DNA from: Paraglaciecola sp. MB-3u-78
Lineage (GTDB): Bacteria > Pseudomonadota > Gammaproteobacteria > Enterobacterales > Alteromonadaceae
Length of the DNA: 64,000 bases
Assembly: GCF_002835935.1 (NCBI RefSeq)
Contig: NZ_PJCF01000004.1
Span: forward strand, 744,001 to 808,000
Direction: 5' to 3'
The notes beneath the pieces were generated by a model. It was given only the letters and a program-made list of their open reading frames with translations. It had not been told where the DNA came from and searched no databases. The position numbers were made by a program, and so were the translations under genes. Shown piece by piece: positions 17,971 through 27,774 of the stretch. Every line of letters begins with the position of its first letter. Position 1 is the first letter of the stretch.

Positions 17971-20607
17971 CTACTTTTGATACAACATTCCTCGCCTTAT
18001 TAAGTATTTTTCACCTTCTACCGCCCAAAAAATAATGGAAGAAACAGCAATACATATAATCAGTTCAGATAATGGTAATGGCTGTGTATGCAAAACACGG
18101 TTAAAAGCGGGAGTATAAATCACCATTAGTTGTAAAAAAACCGTGATCCCAATGGCAACTAACATGGGCTTATTACTGAATATACCTAGTATAAAAATAG
18201 ACTCTTTATCACTGCGCACAACCAACGAATGAAAGAGTTGGGAAAAAACCAAAACAGTGAATACAGATGTTTGCCAATAGTCTACTTTACGTTCAATTGT
18301 CCAAGCTAACATTGCAATGGATAAGCCCCCTACCGCTAACCCTACCCATAAAATATGTTGCCACATTCCGTGTGCAAATAAACTTTCATTATAGGGCCGT
18401 GGAGGACGTTTCATAACATCCCGTTCAGCTGGTTCAGCACTAAAGGCTAATCCCGGTAAACCATCAGTGACAAGATTTATCCATAAAATATGAATAGGTA
18501 ATAGAGGGATTGGAAGACCAAATAATGGTGCAAGAAAAAGTGTCCAAATTTCCCCTGAATTTGAGCTCATGGTGTCTTTAATAAATTTTCTAATATTATC
18601 GAATATTCTACGACCAGCTTTTACCGAGCGGACTATAGTTGAAAAATCATCATCCAATAACACCATGTCTGCAGCACCTCGTGCTACGTCAGTCCCTGTT
18701 TGTCCCATGGCGATACCAATATTAGCGCGCTGTAAAGCCGGTGCATCATTGACCCCATCCCCTGTCATGGCAACAAATTGGTTATTTTCCTGCAATGCTT
18801 TCACAATCTTTAATTTTTGAATCGGCGATACTCTGGAAAAAAGTTGAATTGAACTGACTTGATTGACTAATTCCTGATCAGATATGAGTTCGAGCTCTTT
18901 GCCATCTAACATTTTGGGGTCACCTTTAGCGATATGTAGACGTTGGGCGATTGCCAGTGCTGTTCCTCGATGATCCCCAGTAATAATTACAGGTGTGATG
19001 CCGGCCGAAATACAATCAGCCATTGCTTTAGGTACTTCGGCTCTAAGTGGGTCGGTTAGCGCAACCAAGCCTAAAAAAGTCAGGTTTTGCTCAATAGTGT
19101 TGGCGTTTATGTGTTCGGGAAGTGACTCGAAGTTACGTTTGGCCAACGCTAATACACGATAACCGCCATTAGCTAACTGCTCAGCCGCAGCTACAATCTG
19201 GTTTTTGTTTAGGTCTATTTGCTCAGCGCCATGTTGTGCATATAAACAACTAGATAGTACATTTTCTGTCGCACCTTTCACATAAGCCACAACACCAGAT
19301 GAATTACGATGCAGTGTAGTCATGATTTTTCGTTGACTGTCAAAGGCAATAGCAGCTTGACGGGGAATATCTTGGATTAATTTGTCCTTGTCGAAACCGC
19401 TGTGTTTAGCATATTCAAATAAAGCCATCTCTGTGGGCTCACCAAAAGGGATGCCGTCTTTTTGCATCACATCATTACTAATCGCAAGGGCTTCTCCGAA
19501 AGCCTGCCCAAGCCCTTCATAATCTTTGGCTAAATGGCTAGACTGTTGTTGCCCTTCGAACACCCGCTCAACGGTCATTTTATTCTGGGTTAATGTGCCA
19601 GTCTTGTCGGTGCAGATAAAGGTAACTGAGCCCAATGTTTCAACCGCAGGTAGATTGCGCACTAAAGCATGTTGCTTAAGTAATTTACGAGCACCAAGTG
19701 CAAGGGAAATAGTGATAACTGCAGGTAACGCTTCAGGTATCGCGGCAACAGCTAAACTGACAGAGGTCAAAAACATTAACAGTAATGGTTGCCCTTGTAT
19801 GAGTCCTAACACAAACAATATTGCACAGATACATAAAATAGCAGTAGCAAGGTAACGGCCAAACTTCACCAATCTTATTTGCAGAGGAGTCTTTATTTCC
19901 TCTCCTTGCTGTAATAACTTGGCAATTTGGCCAATTTCTGTGTTCAGACCTGTTGCAAAAACCACTCCTGAGGCTCGTCCGTGAGTAATCAAACTTCCCT
20001 TAAAAACGCAGTTTTTCTGATCACCAGTAAAAAGATTGTTTTCGTTTAGTTTTGTCTGCTGTTTGATTATCGATTGTGATTCTCCAGTGATTGAAGATTC
20101 GTTAACCTGTAATTCTTCTACCATAATCAAACGCATATCCGCAGGTGTGATATTACCTGTCTCTAACAATACAATGTCACCAACAACCAGTTTTTCTTCT
20201 GGCAAGGTGACGGTTTGACCGTCACGCAACACACTAGCAGTTGGGGATGCCATTTTTTGTAGTGCCTCAAGGGATCGTTGGGCCCTAAACTCTTGAATAG
20301 TGCCTACAACCGCATTAAGTAACAAAATGATAAATATCGCTGCACTATCTATTAATTCGCCAATCAGGCCCGAGATCAGAGCGGCAACTATCAATACCAT
20401 AATCATAAAATCAGCAAACTGTTTAAAAAATAACTGCCCAATGGATCGCGTTTTCTTGGAAGGAATGTCGTTAGGTCCGTTTTGTTGCAAGCGCTGTTGT
20501 GCCTTTTGAGACGTCAGACCATTAGCTGAAGTTTCAAGGTCACTTAAAACTGTTTTGACTTCTAGGTTGTAGTAATTTTCGTTCAAGCTTTTACCCCACA
20601 AAGACAA
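17971..20607 (-). CDS. Ca2+-type P-type ATPase (P2A/PMR1-like)
   Basis: An 878-residue cation pump. Key motifs are the phosphorylation site CTDKTGTLTQNK, the actuator loop ITGESQ, the hinge MTGDGVNDAPAL, and the nucleotide domain with VKGATE. Membrane helix 4 has VAAIPEALP, close to the PEGLP of Ca2+ pumps. Helix 6 has LWINLVTDGLPGLAFS, whose Asn and Asp form a Ca2+ site in P2A enzymes. It should export Ca2+ or Mn2+. The TTG at 20607 overlaps the VIT1 gene by 17 bp; TTG at 20586 with a GGGG upstream is an alternative start. It is the last gene of a three-gene operon with DUF211 and VIT1. Confidence 0.88.
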   Translation of the reverse strand: MSLWGKSLNENYYNLEVKTVLSDLETSANGLTSQKAQQRLQQNGPNDIPSKKTRSIGQLFFKQFADFMIMVLIVAALISGLIGELIDSAAIFIILLLNAVVGTIQEFRAQRSLEALQKMASPTASVLRDGQTVTLPEEKLVVGDIVLLETGNITPADMRLIMVEELQVNESSITGESQSIIKQQTKLNENNLFTGDQKNCVFKGSLITHGRASGVVFATGLNTEIGQIAKLLQQGEEIKTPLQIRLVKFGRYLATAILCICAILFVLGLIQGQPLLLMFLTSVSLAVAAIPEALPAVITISLALGARKLLKQHALVRNLPAVETLGSVTFICTDKTGTLTQNKMTVERVFEGQQQSSHLAKDYEGLGQAFGEALAISNDVMQKDGIPFGEPTEMALFEYAKHSGFDKDKLIQDIPRQAAIAFDSQRKIMTTLHRNSSGVVAYVKGATENVLSSCLYAQHGAEQIDLNKNQIVAAAEQLANGGYRVLALAKRNFESLPEHINANTIEQNLTFLGLVALTDPLRAEVPKAMADCISAGITPVIITGDHRGTALAIAQRLHIAKGDPKMLDGKELELISDQELVNQVSSIQLFSRVSPIQKLKIVKALQENNQFVAMTGDGVNDAPALQRANIGIAMGQTGTDVARGAADMVLLDDDFSTIVRSVKAGRRIFDNIRKFIKDTMSSNSGEIWTLFLAPLFGLPIPLLPIHILWINLVTDGLPGLAFSAEPAERDVMKRPPRPYNESLFAHGMWQHILWVGLAVGGLSIAMLAWTIERKVDYWQTSVFTVLVFSQLFHSLVVRSDKESIFILGIFSNKPMLVAIGITVFLQLMVIYTPAFNRVLHTQPLPLSELIICIAVSSIIFWAVEGEKYLIRRGMLYQK

Positions 20608-21160
20608 AAATAAGTGCGGCGGTTAATATGCCAACTAATAATGTTCTTATTCCGCTTAGCCACCAAGACATACCTGAAACGCGACTAAGAAACACACCGA
20701 GCAAAAAGATAACTGTCATCGCGATAAAAACAGAAATAATAAGAGGAGATATTGGTAATACCACACCACTTTTATAAAGCCATAATGGCAGCAGGATAAG
20801 CAGCGAAATCAATAACGGAGCTAGACCATTAACCAGCGCAATGACAATGGGAACAATGCGCGCTGCATGGGCGTGAGAGCTTTGGCTTAAATCAGTTATC
20901 ATTGCATTTTCAAGCTTGGTTAAAACGTATTTTCGTTCAGCACTTTCGCTTACATACGCACTGCTAATACCACTCACACATAAGGCAATTGATGCTCCCA
21001 TACACACGTTTATAATATTATTTATGTCAGTTGGAGTGCTGAATAAAAAACCTAAAATGAGACCCAACATTGTTAATGCACCATCAAATCCATTGACGAT
21101 AAAATAACGTCGTATAATGCCCTGTGAATGTGTCAACGCCACGAGACCTTTTATGTCCAT
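20591..21160 (-). CDS. VIT1/CCC1-family transporter
   Basis: A 189-residue membrane protein with about five helices. It includes RRYFIVNGFDGALTMLGLIL and the gap-separated ASIALCVSGISSAYVSESAE, the N-terminal signature of the VIT1/CCC1 iron/manganese transporters. ATG 21160 was chosen; a TTG at 21172 is also possible. It lies directly after the DUF211 gene and overlaps the P-type ATPase gene. DUF211 and VIT1-like genes are neighbours in archaea as far as I recall, so the pairing is likely functional. Fe2+/Mn2+ transport is the family expectation, not shown here. Confidence 0.78.
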   Translation of the reverse strand: MDIKGLVALTHSQGIIRRYFIVNGFDGALTMLGLILGFLFSTPTDINNIINVCMGASIALCVSGISSAYVSESAERKYVLTKLENAMITDLSQSSHAHAARIVPIVIALVNGLAPLLISLLILLPLWLYKSGVVLPISPLIISVFIAMTVIFLLGVFLSRVSGMSWWLSGIRTLLVGILTAALIFVFVG

Positions 21161-21172
21161 GTAAGTTGTCAA

Positions 21173-21451
21173 TTAATCTTGCTGATTAACATTTATCTGG
21201 CTACAGGCATCGACTTCATCAATGCTGTGTAATGAGGCCCCCATCTCAATTATCGCGGCTTGCACCAATTCAAAATCTATACTGGGAGCCTTCAACTCAA
21301 GTTGCACAGTTTCAGTATTTTCATCCACTTCAATAACAGCTAAATGAACGACGTATTCGTTGCCTAAGTCTGCCAAAAACATGGCGAATTCATAAGCGTT
21401 AGGATGATGAGGCTTCAGTACATCTAGGATGATCCTGCGAATAGTTGCCAT
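21173..21451 (-). CDS. DUF211 family protein
   Basis: A 92-residue ferredoxin-fold-like protein. It begins MATIRRIILDVLKPHHPNAY and contains VIEVDENTETVQLELKAPSI and a C-terminal IEMGASLHSIDEV. This matches DUF211, a small family best known from archaea and thought to bind small ligands or metal. It is the first gene of the DUF211-VIT1-ATPase operon, one base or so from VIT1. A one-mismatch Fnr box lies 41.5 bp above a plausible start site. It could be a regulator or metal sensor of the transporters; that is inference. Confidence 0.75.
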   Translation of the reverse strand: MATIRRIILDVLKPHHPNAYEFAMFLADLGNEYVVHLAVIEVDENTETVQLELKAPSIDFELVQAAIIEMGASLHSIDEVDACSQINVNQQD

Positions 21452-21512
21452 TTGTTTAAGCCTTAAAGAATTAAATTAAGATAAAGTGTACGAGCATTAG
21501 AATTAACATTTA

Positions 21513-21526
21513 TTGATACAGATCGA
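21513..21526 (-). promoter_or_regulatory. Fnr/FixK-like box, DUF211-VIT1-ATPase operon
   Basis: TTGATACAGATCGA matches TTGAT-N4-ATCAA except one base. On the minus strand TACACT (rc of 21485-21490) is a fair -10, giving a start near 21478 and the box centre at -41.5. Confidence 0.55.
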
Positions 21527-21610
21527 TTATTTGCGAGTTTAAGGATGGAATTAGTCCTTATCAAACGACTATGATAAGCAGATTCTTACTTTATGTAATT
21601 CACTCCCCTG

Positions 21611-22564
21611 ATGCCCAGAAAAAATTTCCTGTTATCTATTCCCAAGCCCCCTCACTCCATCAAACGCAAAGAAGCCTTGCCATGGCAAAAGCCCAAACCT
21701 ATTAGTGAAGATCCGGCAATTGAGAATAAGCTAGACGCGATAATGACCAACCGCTCCTATGTTCCTGCAATTGAGGATATCGATTTTTTAAAAGGGCCTA
21801 ATGCAAGAGGAATTAGGTTGCAGTTAGATTACCTGAAACCACAAGTGTTATTAAATAAACACGGTATTGAACACACTATTGTGGTGTTCGGTAGCACTCG
21901 GATTGTCGAACCACAAGGGGCACAAGATAGAATAGATTCATTAAAAATACAGCTTGAACAAAAGCCACAAAACAAAAGGTTAATTAAAAAATTAGCGGTT
22001 GCCAAACGTATTCAACACAATAGTCAGTATTATCTGGTCGCACGGGAATTTGCAGGCCTTGTGGGTAAGTCTGGAAACGGCCCTAATGACTCTCAGTTAG
22101 TGATCATGACAGGAGGTGGCCCAGGTATAATGGAAGCAGCCAATCGAGGCGCTGCAGAGGCACAAGCTGAAACAGTCGGTCTCAATATCACTCTGCCAAA
22201 TGAGCAATTTCCTAATCCTTATGTCACACCAGAACTTTGTTTTCAATTCCACTATTTTGCCATACGTAAATTACATTTTGTACTTAGAGCTCGTGCATTG
22301 GTCGCTTTTCCTGGCGGTTATGGCACCTTAGATGAGTTGTTTGAAACATTAACTTTAATTCAAACACGCAAAATCACGCCTATGCCAGTTGTTTTAGTGG
22401 GCCAGTCGTTTTGGCAAAAAGCGGTAGATATTGACTTTCTTGTTGATGAGGGTGTGATCGATGAAGAAGATCGAGATTTGTTTTGGTATGCAGAAACCGC
22501 CGAGGATATTTGGTTAAGCATCAACAAATGGTATGCAGATAAGGGAGAAAGTTTGCAACCTTAA
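21611..22564 (+). CDS. LOG-family nucleotide phosphoribohydrolase-like protein
   Basis: A 317-residue Rossmann-like protein with the two LOG motifs: MTGGGPGIMEAANRGA and FPGGYGTLDELFETLT. LOG enzymes cleave the ribose-base bond of nucleoside monophosphates. The plant and bacterial members make free cytokinins, while many bacterial ones act on AMP or purine nucleotides. The N-terminal 90 residues are a long extension absent from the small (about 190-residue) LOG proteins, so it belongs to the larger TIGR00730-like group. It is divergent from the DUF211 operon and could share its regulatory region. Substrate unknown. Confidence 0.82.
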   Translation: MPRKNFLLSIPKPPHSIKRKEALPWQKPKPISEDPAIENKLDAIMTNRSYVPAIEDIDFLKGPNARGIRLQLDYLKPQVLLNKHGIEHTIVVFGSTRIVEPQGAQDRIDSLKIQLEQKPQNKRLIKKLAVAKRIQHNSQYYLVAREFAGLVGKSGNGPNDSQLVIMTGGGPGIMEAANRGAAEAQAETVGLNITLPNEQFPNPYVTPELCFQFHYFAIRKLHFVLRARALVAFPGGYGTLDELFETLTLIQTRKITPMPVVLVGQSFWQKAVDIDFLVDEGVIDEEDRDLFWYAETAEDIWLSINKWYADKGESLQP

Positions 22565-22629
22565 ACTGGCATACCAATTGAACATAGCTATTTATATTTG
22601 CTATTTATATTAGCGATTGATATTAGACT

Positions 22630-22986
22630 TTATTCTGAATACTGGTGCATCTTAAGTATTTCGTCCATTTTACAAGTGATCACACTGACATTTGTATAAC
22701 CCATTCTGGCTAATTGTTCTGCCGCTAAGGTAGCACGTAGCGAAGATGCACAATGTAAATAGATTGGACGTTCTGGATCTTTTTCTATTTCCAATATTTT
22801 CATTTCCAATACACCCCTAGGTATATTAATAGCGCCAATAGCAGGCGTTGCAAAATGTTCAGCTGACTCCCGAACATCTATCAGTAAACCTTTGTTTTGA
22901 CTCATCTCTTGTGCCGCTTTTTTAGCTGTCAAAAGCTGCACATTTTGTTTCGATTGCTCTAGTAACTGGGGAAGTGTTTTTAGCAT
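22630..22986 (-). CDS. Single-domain rhodanese-like sulfurtransferase
   Basis: A 118-residue protein with one rhodanese domain. LLIDVRESAEHFATPAIGAI is the N-terminal strand and CH2 motif. The active-site Cys is in PIYLHCASSLRATLAAEQL. Such proteins carry a persulfide on Cys and pass it to acceptors. SD AGGA precedes the ATG. It is the last gene of the ArsR-RND-HlyD operon, 27 bp after HlyD. With the BigR/YgaV-type repressor and the DUF2892 gene it resembles a split version of E. coli ygaVP, so a role in sulfide or polysulfide handling is likely. Confidence 0.85.
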   Translation of the reverse strand: MLKTLPQLLEQSKQNVQLLTAKKAAQEMSQNKGLLIDVRESAEHFATPAIGAINIPRGVLEMKILEIEKDPERPIYLHCASSLRATLAAEQLARMGYTNVSVITCKMDEILKMHQYSE

Positions 22987-23013
22987 AATAATTCCTGAAT
23001 GTTTAAATCTTAT

Positions 23014-24063
23014 TTAATTAGCGCTCAATGCCAGAGTGTCACCTGAATTGAGACCTGTAACAATTTCAACCTGATCAAGCTGTGACTTTCCTAATCGCAC
23101 AAAACGCCGGCTTAAATTACCCTCTTTTAACAGCCATACCATATCAAGTTGGCCGAAACTTTTCACATAATCAACGGGGACGGATAATACAGTTTTAGTG
23201 CCATCTTCTATTAACATTCTAGCAAACATACCTGGTCTTAGAACCGGGTCGAATTCAATTCCTGCTTTGACTAAAAATGATCGAGCATTGGGATCCGCAG
23301 CTGGCACGATTTCAACGATAGTTCCATTAATTTCTTTGCCCAGAGAGTCTACTTTCACTGTGATTTTACGACCAATGTGGAGCTGAATCGCCAGTGATTC
23401 GCGGACATCGGCCTCAATTTGTAGGGTTAGAGGATCATACAATGACAAAAGCAATTGTCCTGGTGATGCCATATTGCCAGGCTCAGCAGACCTCTCAACC
23501 ACGACACCAGAAAATGGTGAGGTTATCTTGCTATATTCAAGGGCTGTTTGTGCGGCTTGTTTACGCTGTTTTGCTGCCACAAGTTCTGATCCATAACGGC
23601 GAAAATAAGTCACGGCATTGTCAAGTTCACTTTGAGAAACTAAACCTTTTTCCTTTAGTGTTTGCGCCCGTTCAAAACTGGTCTTTGCTTCAGTTAGCAA
23701 AGCTTGTGAAGCGTCTACCATAGCCATGGCTTGAGCTAACTGAGCCTTAAGCCCTTCACTTTCAAGGGTGACCAGTAACTGGCCTTTCACTACGTTTTCC
23801 CCTGCTCTTACATGAATCTTCTCAATCCGAGCCAAAATCTGGCTTGATAACAAGGTCGCTTCTCTTGCTTTGATGCCCGCCGGTATCGATTCTAATATTG
23901 GCTTGGTGATATATTTAACCGTGTAACTGTTTAACACTTTTTCAGCTGGGCGTGTTAGCAACTCAGGGGAGACTTGACTGGTAAATACGCCTGCCATCCA
24001 AGCCACAACGACCAATAATCCTGCAACAGTGAATAATGGGATAGCCCACTTTTTAATACTCAT
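23014..24063 (-). CDS. RND periplasmic adaptor (HlyD/membrane fusion protein)
   Basis: A 349-residue protein with an N-terminal membrane anchor (WAIPLFTVAGLLVVVAWMAG). The split lipoyl domain follows: IEKIHVRAGENVVKGQLLVT and later YSKITSPFSGVVVERSAEPG. Between them is a helical hairpin (about residues 105-165) and beyond is a beta-barrel region. It links the inner-membrane RND pump to an outer-membrane channel, which is not encoded here. Its start overlaps the RND stop by 4 bp. The lack of a TolC-like gene means a channel from elsewhere is used. Confidence 0.9.
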   Translation of the reverse strand: MSIKKWAIPLFTVAGLLVVVAWMAGVFTSQVSPELLTRPAEKVLNSYTVKYITKPILESIPAGIKAREATLLSSQILARIEKIHVRAGENVVKGQLLVTLESEGLKAQLAQAMAMVDASQALLTEAKTSFERAQTLKEKGLVSQSELDNAVTYFRRYGSELVAAKQRKQAAQTALEYSKITSPFSGVVVERSAEPGNMASPGQLLLSLYDPLTLQIEADVRESLAIQLHIGRKITVKVDSLGKEINGTIVEIVPAADPNARSFLVKAGIEFDPVLRPGMFARMLIEDGTKTVLSVPVDYVKSFGQLDMVWLLKEGNLSRRFVRLGKSQLDQVEIVTGLNSGDTLALSAN

Positions 24064-27000
24064 AACGATTGTTCCTCTAACTGTGCTTGCTGGTTATCTT
24101 CGAACACTAGGAAATACACCATAGGGACGACAAAGAGTGAAAAAAGCGTTGAAGCAATGATGCCAAAAATAATGGCTAAAGCCAGTCCGCTAAAAACGGG
24201 ATCTAGGGTAATCACTAAATTACCTAACATAGTGGTACCTGCAGTAAGTAAAACCGGTCGCATACGCACCTCACCCGCGGCTAAAAGTGACTGTTTAATA
24301 TTCATGCCTTTGGCTCTGGCTAAGGTGATGAATTCCACTAAAATCAGCGAATTTCTAACCACTATGCCGGCAAGCGCAATCATGCCTATCATTGCGGTGG
24401 CGGTGAATAATATTGGGTCAGGCGCTCCAGCAATTTCACGTTCGCCAAATTGATTTAAAAGCCAAAAACCTGGCATGATGCCAATGATAGTAAGTGGGAT
24501 GGCCGACATAATGATTAACGCTAAGGCCGAACTCGAGGTTTGTAATTTAAGTAAAAAGAAAATTGCCACTAATGCAAACGCAAAGGCAATGCCCATATCT
24601 CTGAACACGTCTAAGGTAATCTTCCATTCTCCTTCACCCGAAAATGAATAAGACGTTCCCTCAGGTAATCTCCATGGCTCACCGCCGCCAGATTGTAAAT
24701 ACGTTCTGTTTTGCCAATCATTCTGTGTCACTGAATGACCCGCTTCATCAGTAATAAGGTCTGCGCTTAAATCTGCAATGACTTCTGCAGGTGTGCGACC
24801 AGCCAACTCTGCAGTCACATATATCACTGGAACCAGATCTTTATGTAAAATGGGTTGAGAAACTTTGGTTTGTTGCCATTGCCCCAACTCTGCAAGACTC
24901 ACCAGTGACTGGGGTGACACTTCTAATCCAAGGCCATTATCCTGCTGTGCAATCGCACCTTGTCCCACAACCTGCAATGACAAAATATCGGTCAGTGATT
25001 GTCTATTTTTATAGGGCAATTTGACCTCTATCGGCACGGGCGTTGCGTCGTCTTCAACTTGATAAGTCCCTGCCCTTTTAGATGCAATAGCCACAGTCAA
25101 AGCATTATTAATATCAACGGTGGAAATACCCGACAGAGCCGCTTTTTGTTTATCTGCAACAAAACGCCAGATTAACTGCTCACTGTTGAGACTCGAATCA
25201 ATTTCGACCACATGAGCTTCAGATTTAAGACGAGACATCAGTCCTATAGCCGCAGCTTGATGAATTTCGGGGCTAACAAAAGGTTGCCCATAGATTTCAG
25301 CAACAAAAGTACTCAGAACAGGTGGGCCTGGCGGTACTTCAATGACTTTAATTGACAGGTTGTCTTGTTGTAAGGGTGCAAGTAACTTTCTAAGACGTAA
25401 CACAATCCCATGGGATTGATGTTCACGCTCGGTTTTATCCAGCAAGGTGACTCTTAACTCCGCTAAATTTGGTGCTTGTCGCAGATAGTGCTGGCGAACC
25501 ATGCCATTAAAATCTATTGGTGATGGCTGACCAATATAACTAGCAATAGCTTTAGCCTCTGGTAATAATTTAACTGATTGGATCACATCTTCAACGGTTG
25601 CTGCTGTCTGCTCTAAGGAGGTGCCCTCTGGCATATCTATTAAGACCTGGATCTCATTTTTGTTATCAAATGGCAGCAGTTTAAGAGGCACACTTCTCAT
25701 TAGAGGCAAGACACAAGCAACAATGAATAAAACTAACACTATCCATAAGCCTAACTTGCTTCTACTTTTTTTAGCTATCAGTGGATTTAACATGCGAGAG
25801 TAAATGCCATTGGTTTTATCTGCTACTGCCGTTCTCGAAGGTTTTAATAGTTTAGACGCTAACCAAGGTGTGATAGCAAAGGCCACAAAGGTGGAAATCA
25901 CCACACTAATAGGCACATTAAATGCCATGGGTGCCATGTAAGGCCCCATCATCCCGGTAATAAAAGCTAAAGGTACAAAGGCCAATATGATGGTAACCGT
26001 TGACATAATTAACGCCGGGCGTATTTCTGACATGGCATCAATGATATTGTTTTTTTTGGAGGCGTTTTTATTACCCATAAAACGGGTGATATTATCAATG
26101 CCGGTTATCGGGTCATCCACTAATAATCCCAATGAAAGAATTAGCGCAAACAGTGTGACCCTATTAATGGTGTAACCAAATGCTAAGTCCAACATTAAGG
26201 TCAGTCCATAACAAATAGGCACCGCCAAGGCCACGACTATGGCTTGGCGCCAGCCTAAAAATACGCCAATAAACACCACTACAGTAAACACCGCAAAAGC
26301 CAAACTTGAGGTCAGATTATTGACTTTTTCATTCGCCGTTTGGCCATAATTTCTTAGGTATTCATAATGCACTTCAGCAGGTAATAATTGTGTTTGTAAC
26401 TCTGCCATTTTAGCCAGTACATCATTCGCCACAGTGACAGCATTACTGCCCTTTTGTTTGGCTACACTGATAGTTACCATAGGATATTTGTCTTGTAGTG
26501 TAGTATTCGCCCCATTTGCAAATTCTAACCACTGGTAACTTTTAGGCTCGGTAGGTCCATCACGAATTTCGGCAATGTCTTTTAGCAATACCATTTTTCC
26601 ATTGATGACGTTCACCACAATGTTATTTAACGACTGCAAATCACGGATGACATCTCCAGACTCAATCACAAGGGTATTTTGTCCCAGTGATAATTCGCCA
26701 TGTCTGGAAAGCTGATTCGATTGCGCCAGAGCGTCCACCACATTCATGACACTGGTTTGACGGGCAGCCAGTGCCTGTAAATCAAGCAATACTTGTATCG
26801 ATCTTGAGCGGCCACCTACTATGTTGACCTCACTGGTATTAGGTAGACTTTGAATAACAGTCGACACTTCTTGTGCCATTCGGTGTAGTTCATAATCAGA
26901 ATAGAGATCCGGTGAGGTGCTATAAAGCCCAACCATCAGTATTGCAACATCGTCTACTTCAATGGGTTTAACAATCCAATTAGCCGCAACTTCGGGGATT

Positions 27001-27368
27001 TTGTCTTGATTAGAAAAAAGTTTATTATAGGTGTTGACTAACGCCCTTTCTCTGTCTTCGCCAACATTAAATCGTAAGGTGACATTCAACGCCCCATCGT
27101 GTGATGCAGAGTAAATGTGTTCAATGCCGGGGACTTGTTTGAGTAGTTTTTCTAATGGTACGGTGACTTGTCGTTCAACCTGACGAGCAGATAGATTAGG
27201 CACATCCACCCATACATCAATCATTGGCACCACTATTTGTGGCTCTTCCTCACGTGGTGTATACGTAAGCGCAATGGCGCCTAAAAATATGGAAACTATA
27301 AATACAAATTGAGGAAACCCTCCTTTCAAGGAAAAGGCAACAAGTCTGTCTATTGGGTGTTTTTTCAT
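24060..27368 (-). CDS. RND efflux transporter, inner-membrane subunit
   Basis: An 1102-residue proton-driven exporter with two sets of six helices and large periplasmic loops. The proton-relay aspartates are in LGLLVDDPITGIDN, as in AcrB. The C-terminal half carries the typical ALAGIVVRNSLILVEFI and GEVRMRPVLLTAGTTMLG. I chose the ATG at 27368; a TTG three codons upstream abuts the ArsR stop. It forms an operon with the ArsR regulator, adaptor and rhodanese. The substrate is not clear; the sulfur-sensing type of regulator suggests export of a sulfur compound or of a toxic product formed under sulfide stress. Confidence 0.9.
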   Translation of the reverse strand: MKKHPIDRLVAFSLKGGFPQFVFIVSIFLGAIALTYTPREEEPQIVVPMIDVWVDVPNLSARQVERQVTVPLEKLLKQVPGIEHIYSASHDGALNVTLRFNVGEDRERALVNTYNKLFSNQDKIPEVAANWIVKPIEVDDVAILMVGLYSTSPDLYSDYELHRMAQEVSTVIQSLPNTSEVNIVGGRSRSIQVLLDLQALAARQTSVMNVVDALAQSNQLSRHGELSLGQNTLVIESGDVIRDLQSLNNIVVNVINGKMVLLKDIAEIRDGPTEPKSYQWLEFANGANTTLQDKYPMVTISVAKQKGSNAVTVANDVLAKMAELQTQLLPAEVHYEYLRNYGQTANEKVNNLTSSLAFAVFTVVVFIGVFLGWRQAIVVALAVPICYGLTLMLDLAFGYTINRVTLFALILSLGLLVDDPITGIDNITRFMGNKNASKKNNIIDAMSEIRPALIMSTVTIILAFVPLAFITGMMGPYMAPMAFNVPISVVISTFVAFAITPWLASKLLKPSRTAVADKTNGIYSRMLNPLIAKKSRSKLGLWIVLVLFIVACVLPLMRSVPLKLLPFDNKNEIQVLIDMPEGTSLEQTAATVEDVIQSVKLLPEAKAIASYIGQPSPIDFNGMVRQHYLRQAPNLAELRVTLLDKTEREHQSHGIVLRLRKLLAPLQQDNLSIKVIEVPPGPPVLSTFVAEIYGQPFVSPEIHQAAAIGLMSRLKSEAHVVEIDSSLNSEQLIWRFVADKQKAALSGISTVDINNALTVAIASKRAGTYQVEDDATPVPIEVKLPYKNRQSLTDILSLQVVGQGAIAQQDNGLGLEVSPQSLVSLAELGQWQQTKVSQPILHKDLVPVIYVTAELAGRTPAEVIADLSADLITDEAGHSVTQNDWQNRTYLQSGGGEPWRLPEGTSYSFSGEGEWKITLDVFRDMGIAFAFALVAIFFLLKLQTSSSALALIIMSAIPLTIIGIMPGFWLLNQFGEREIAGAPDPILFTATAMIGMIALAGIVVRNSLILVEFITLARAKGMNIKQSLLAAGEVRMRPVLLTAGTTMLGNLVITLDPVFSGLALAIIFGIIASTLFSLFVVPMVYFLVFEDNQQAQLEEQSL

Positions 27369-27377
27369 ATCATTCAA

Positions 27378-27677
27378 CTATTCGGTAGCACAGAAAAATT
27401 CATACATTTTCTCGATTATTTGTTTCACTCTGACATCTGTAACCGAGTAAAAAATGGTTTGCGCCTGACGTCGTGTTGATACCATTCCTGCTTTTCTCAG
27501 TGCTGCCAAATGCTGTGACAGTGCTGATTGCGTAAGAGGTACTGATTGATTTAACTCGTTTACCGAACATTCTTTGTCAACTAGGCTGCATAAAATCATT
27601 AGCCTGTTTTTATTCGCTATCATTTTTAAAAATGATTCTGCCTCAGAAGCATTGGCTTTAATTTGATCTAGATCCAA
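27378..27677 (-). CDS. ArsR-family repressor, BigR/SqrR/YgaV-like (sulfane-sulfur sensor)
   Basis: A 99-residue winged-helix repressor. LKMIANKNRLMILCSL opens the fold and PLTQSALSQHLAALRKAG is the recognition helix. Cys30 in RLMILCSL and Cys96 near the C-terminus (YEFFCATE) match the two cysteines by which BigR, SqrR and E. coli YgaV form a sulfur bridge with persulfides and leave DNA. Cys37 is an extra. It heads the RND operon and is divergent from the DUF2892 gene, with a perfect 9-bp-arm inverted repeat in between as the likely operator. Sulfur sensing is inferred from family and cysteine pattern. Confidence 0.83.
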   Translation of the reverse strand: MDLDQIKANASEAESFLKMIANKNRLMILCSLVDKECSVNELNQSVPLTQSALSQHLAALRKAGMVSTRRQAQTIFYSVTDVRVKQIIEKMYEFFCATE

Positions 27678-27721
27678 GTTTGTTGACTCCGATTTGATTT
27701 ACACTTGCATTATTATAATCA

Positions 27722-27745
27722 TTATATTAGCTTTGTCTAATATAA
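27722..27745. promoter_or_regulatory. Perfect inverted repeat, probable ArsR operator
   Basis: Arms TTATATTAG (27722-27730) and CTAATATAA (27737-27745) are exact inverted complements around a 6-base spacer. The repeat lies midway between the divergent ArsR-RND and DUF2892 genes. BigR-type repressors bind AT-rich dyads of this kind, so it probably controls both directions. Confidence 0.65.
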
Positions 27746-27774
27746 GAATCTGCTAATGTTAAATGAGGTGTAAA

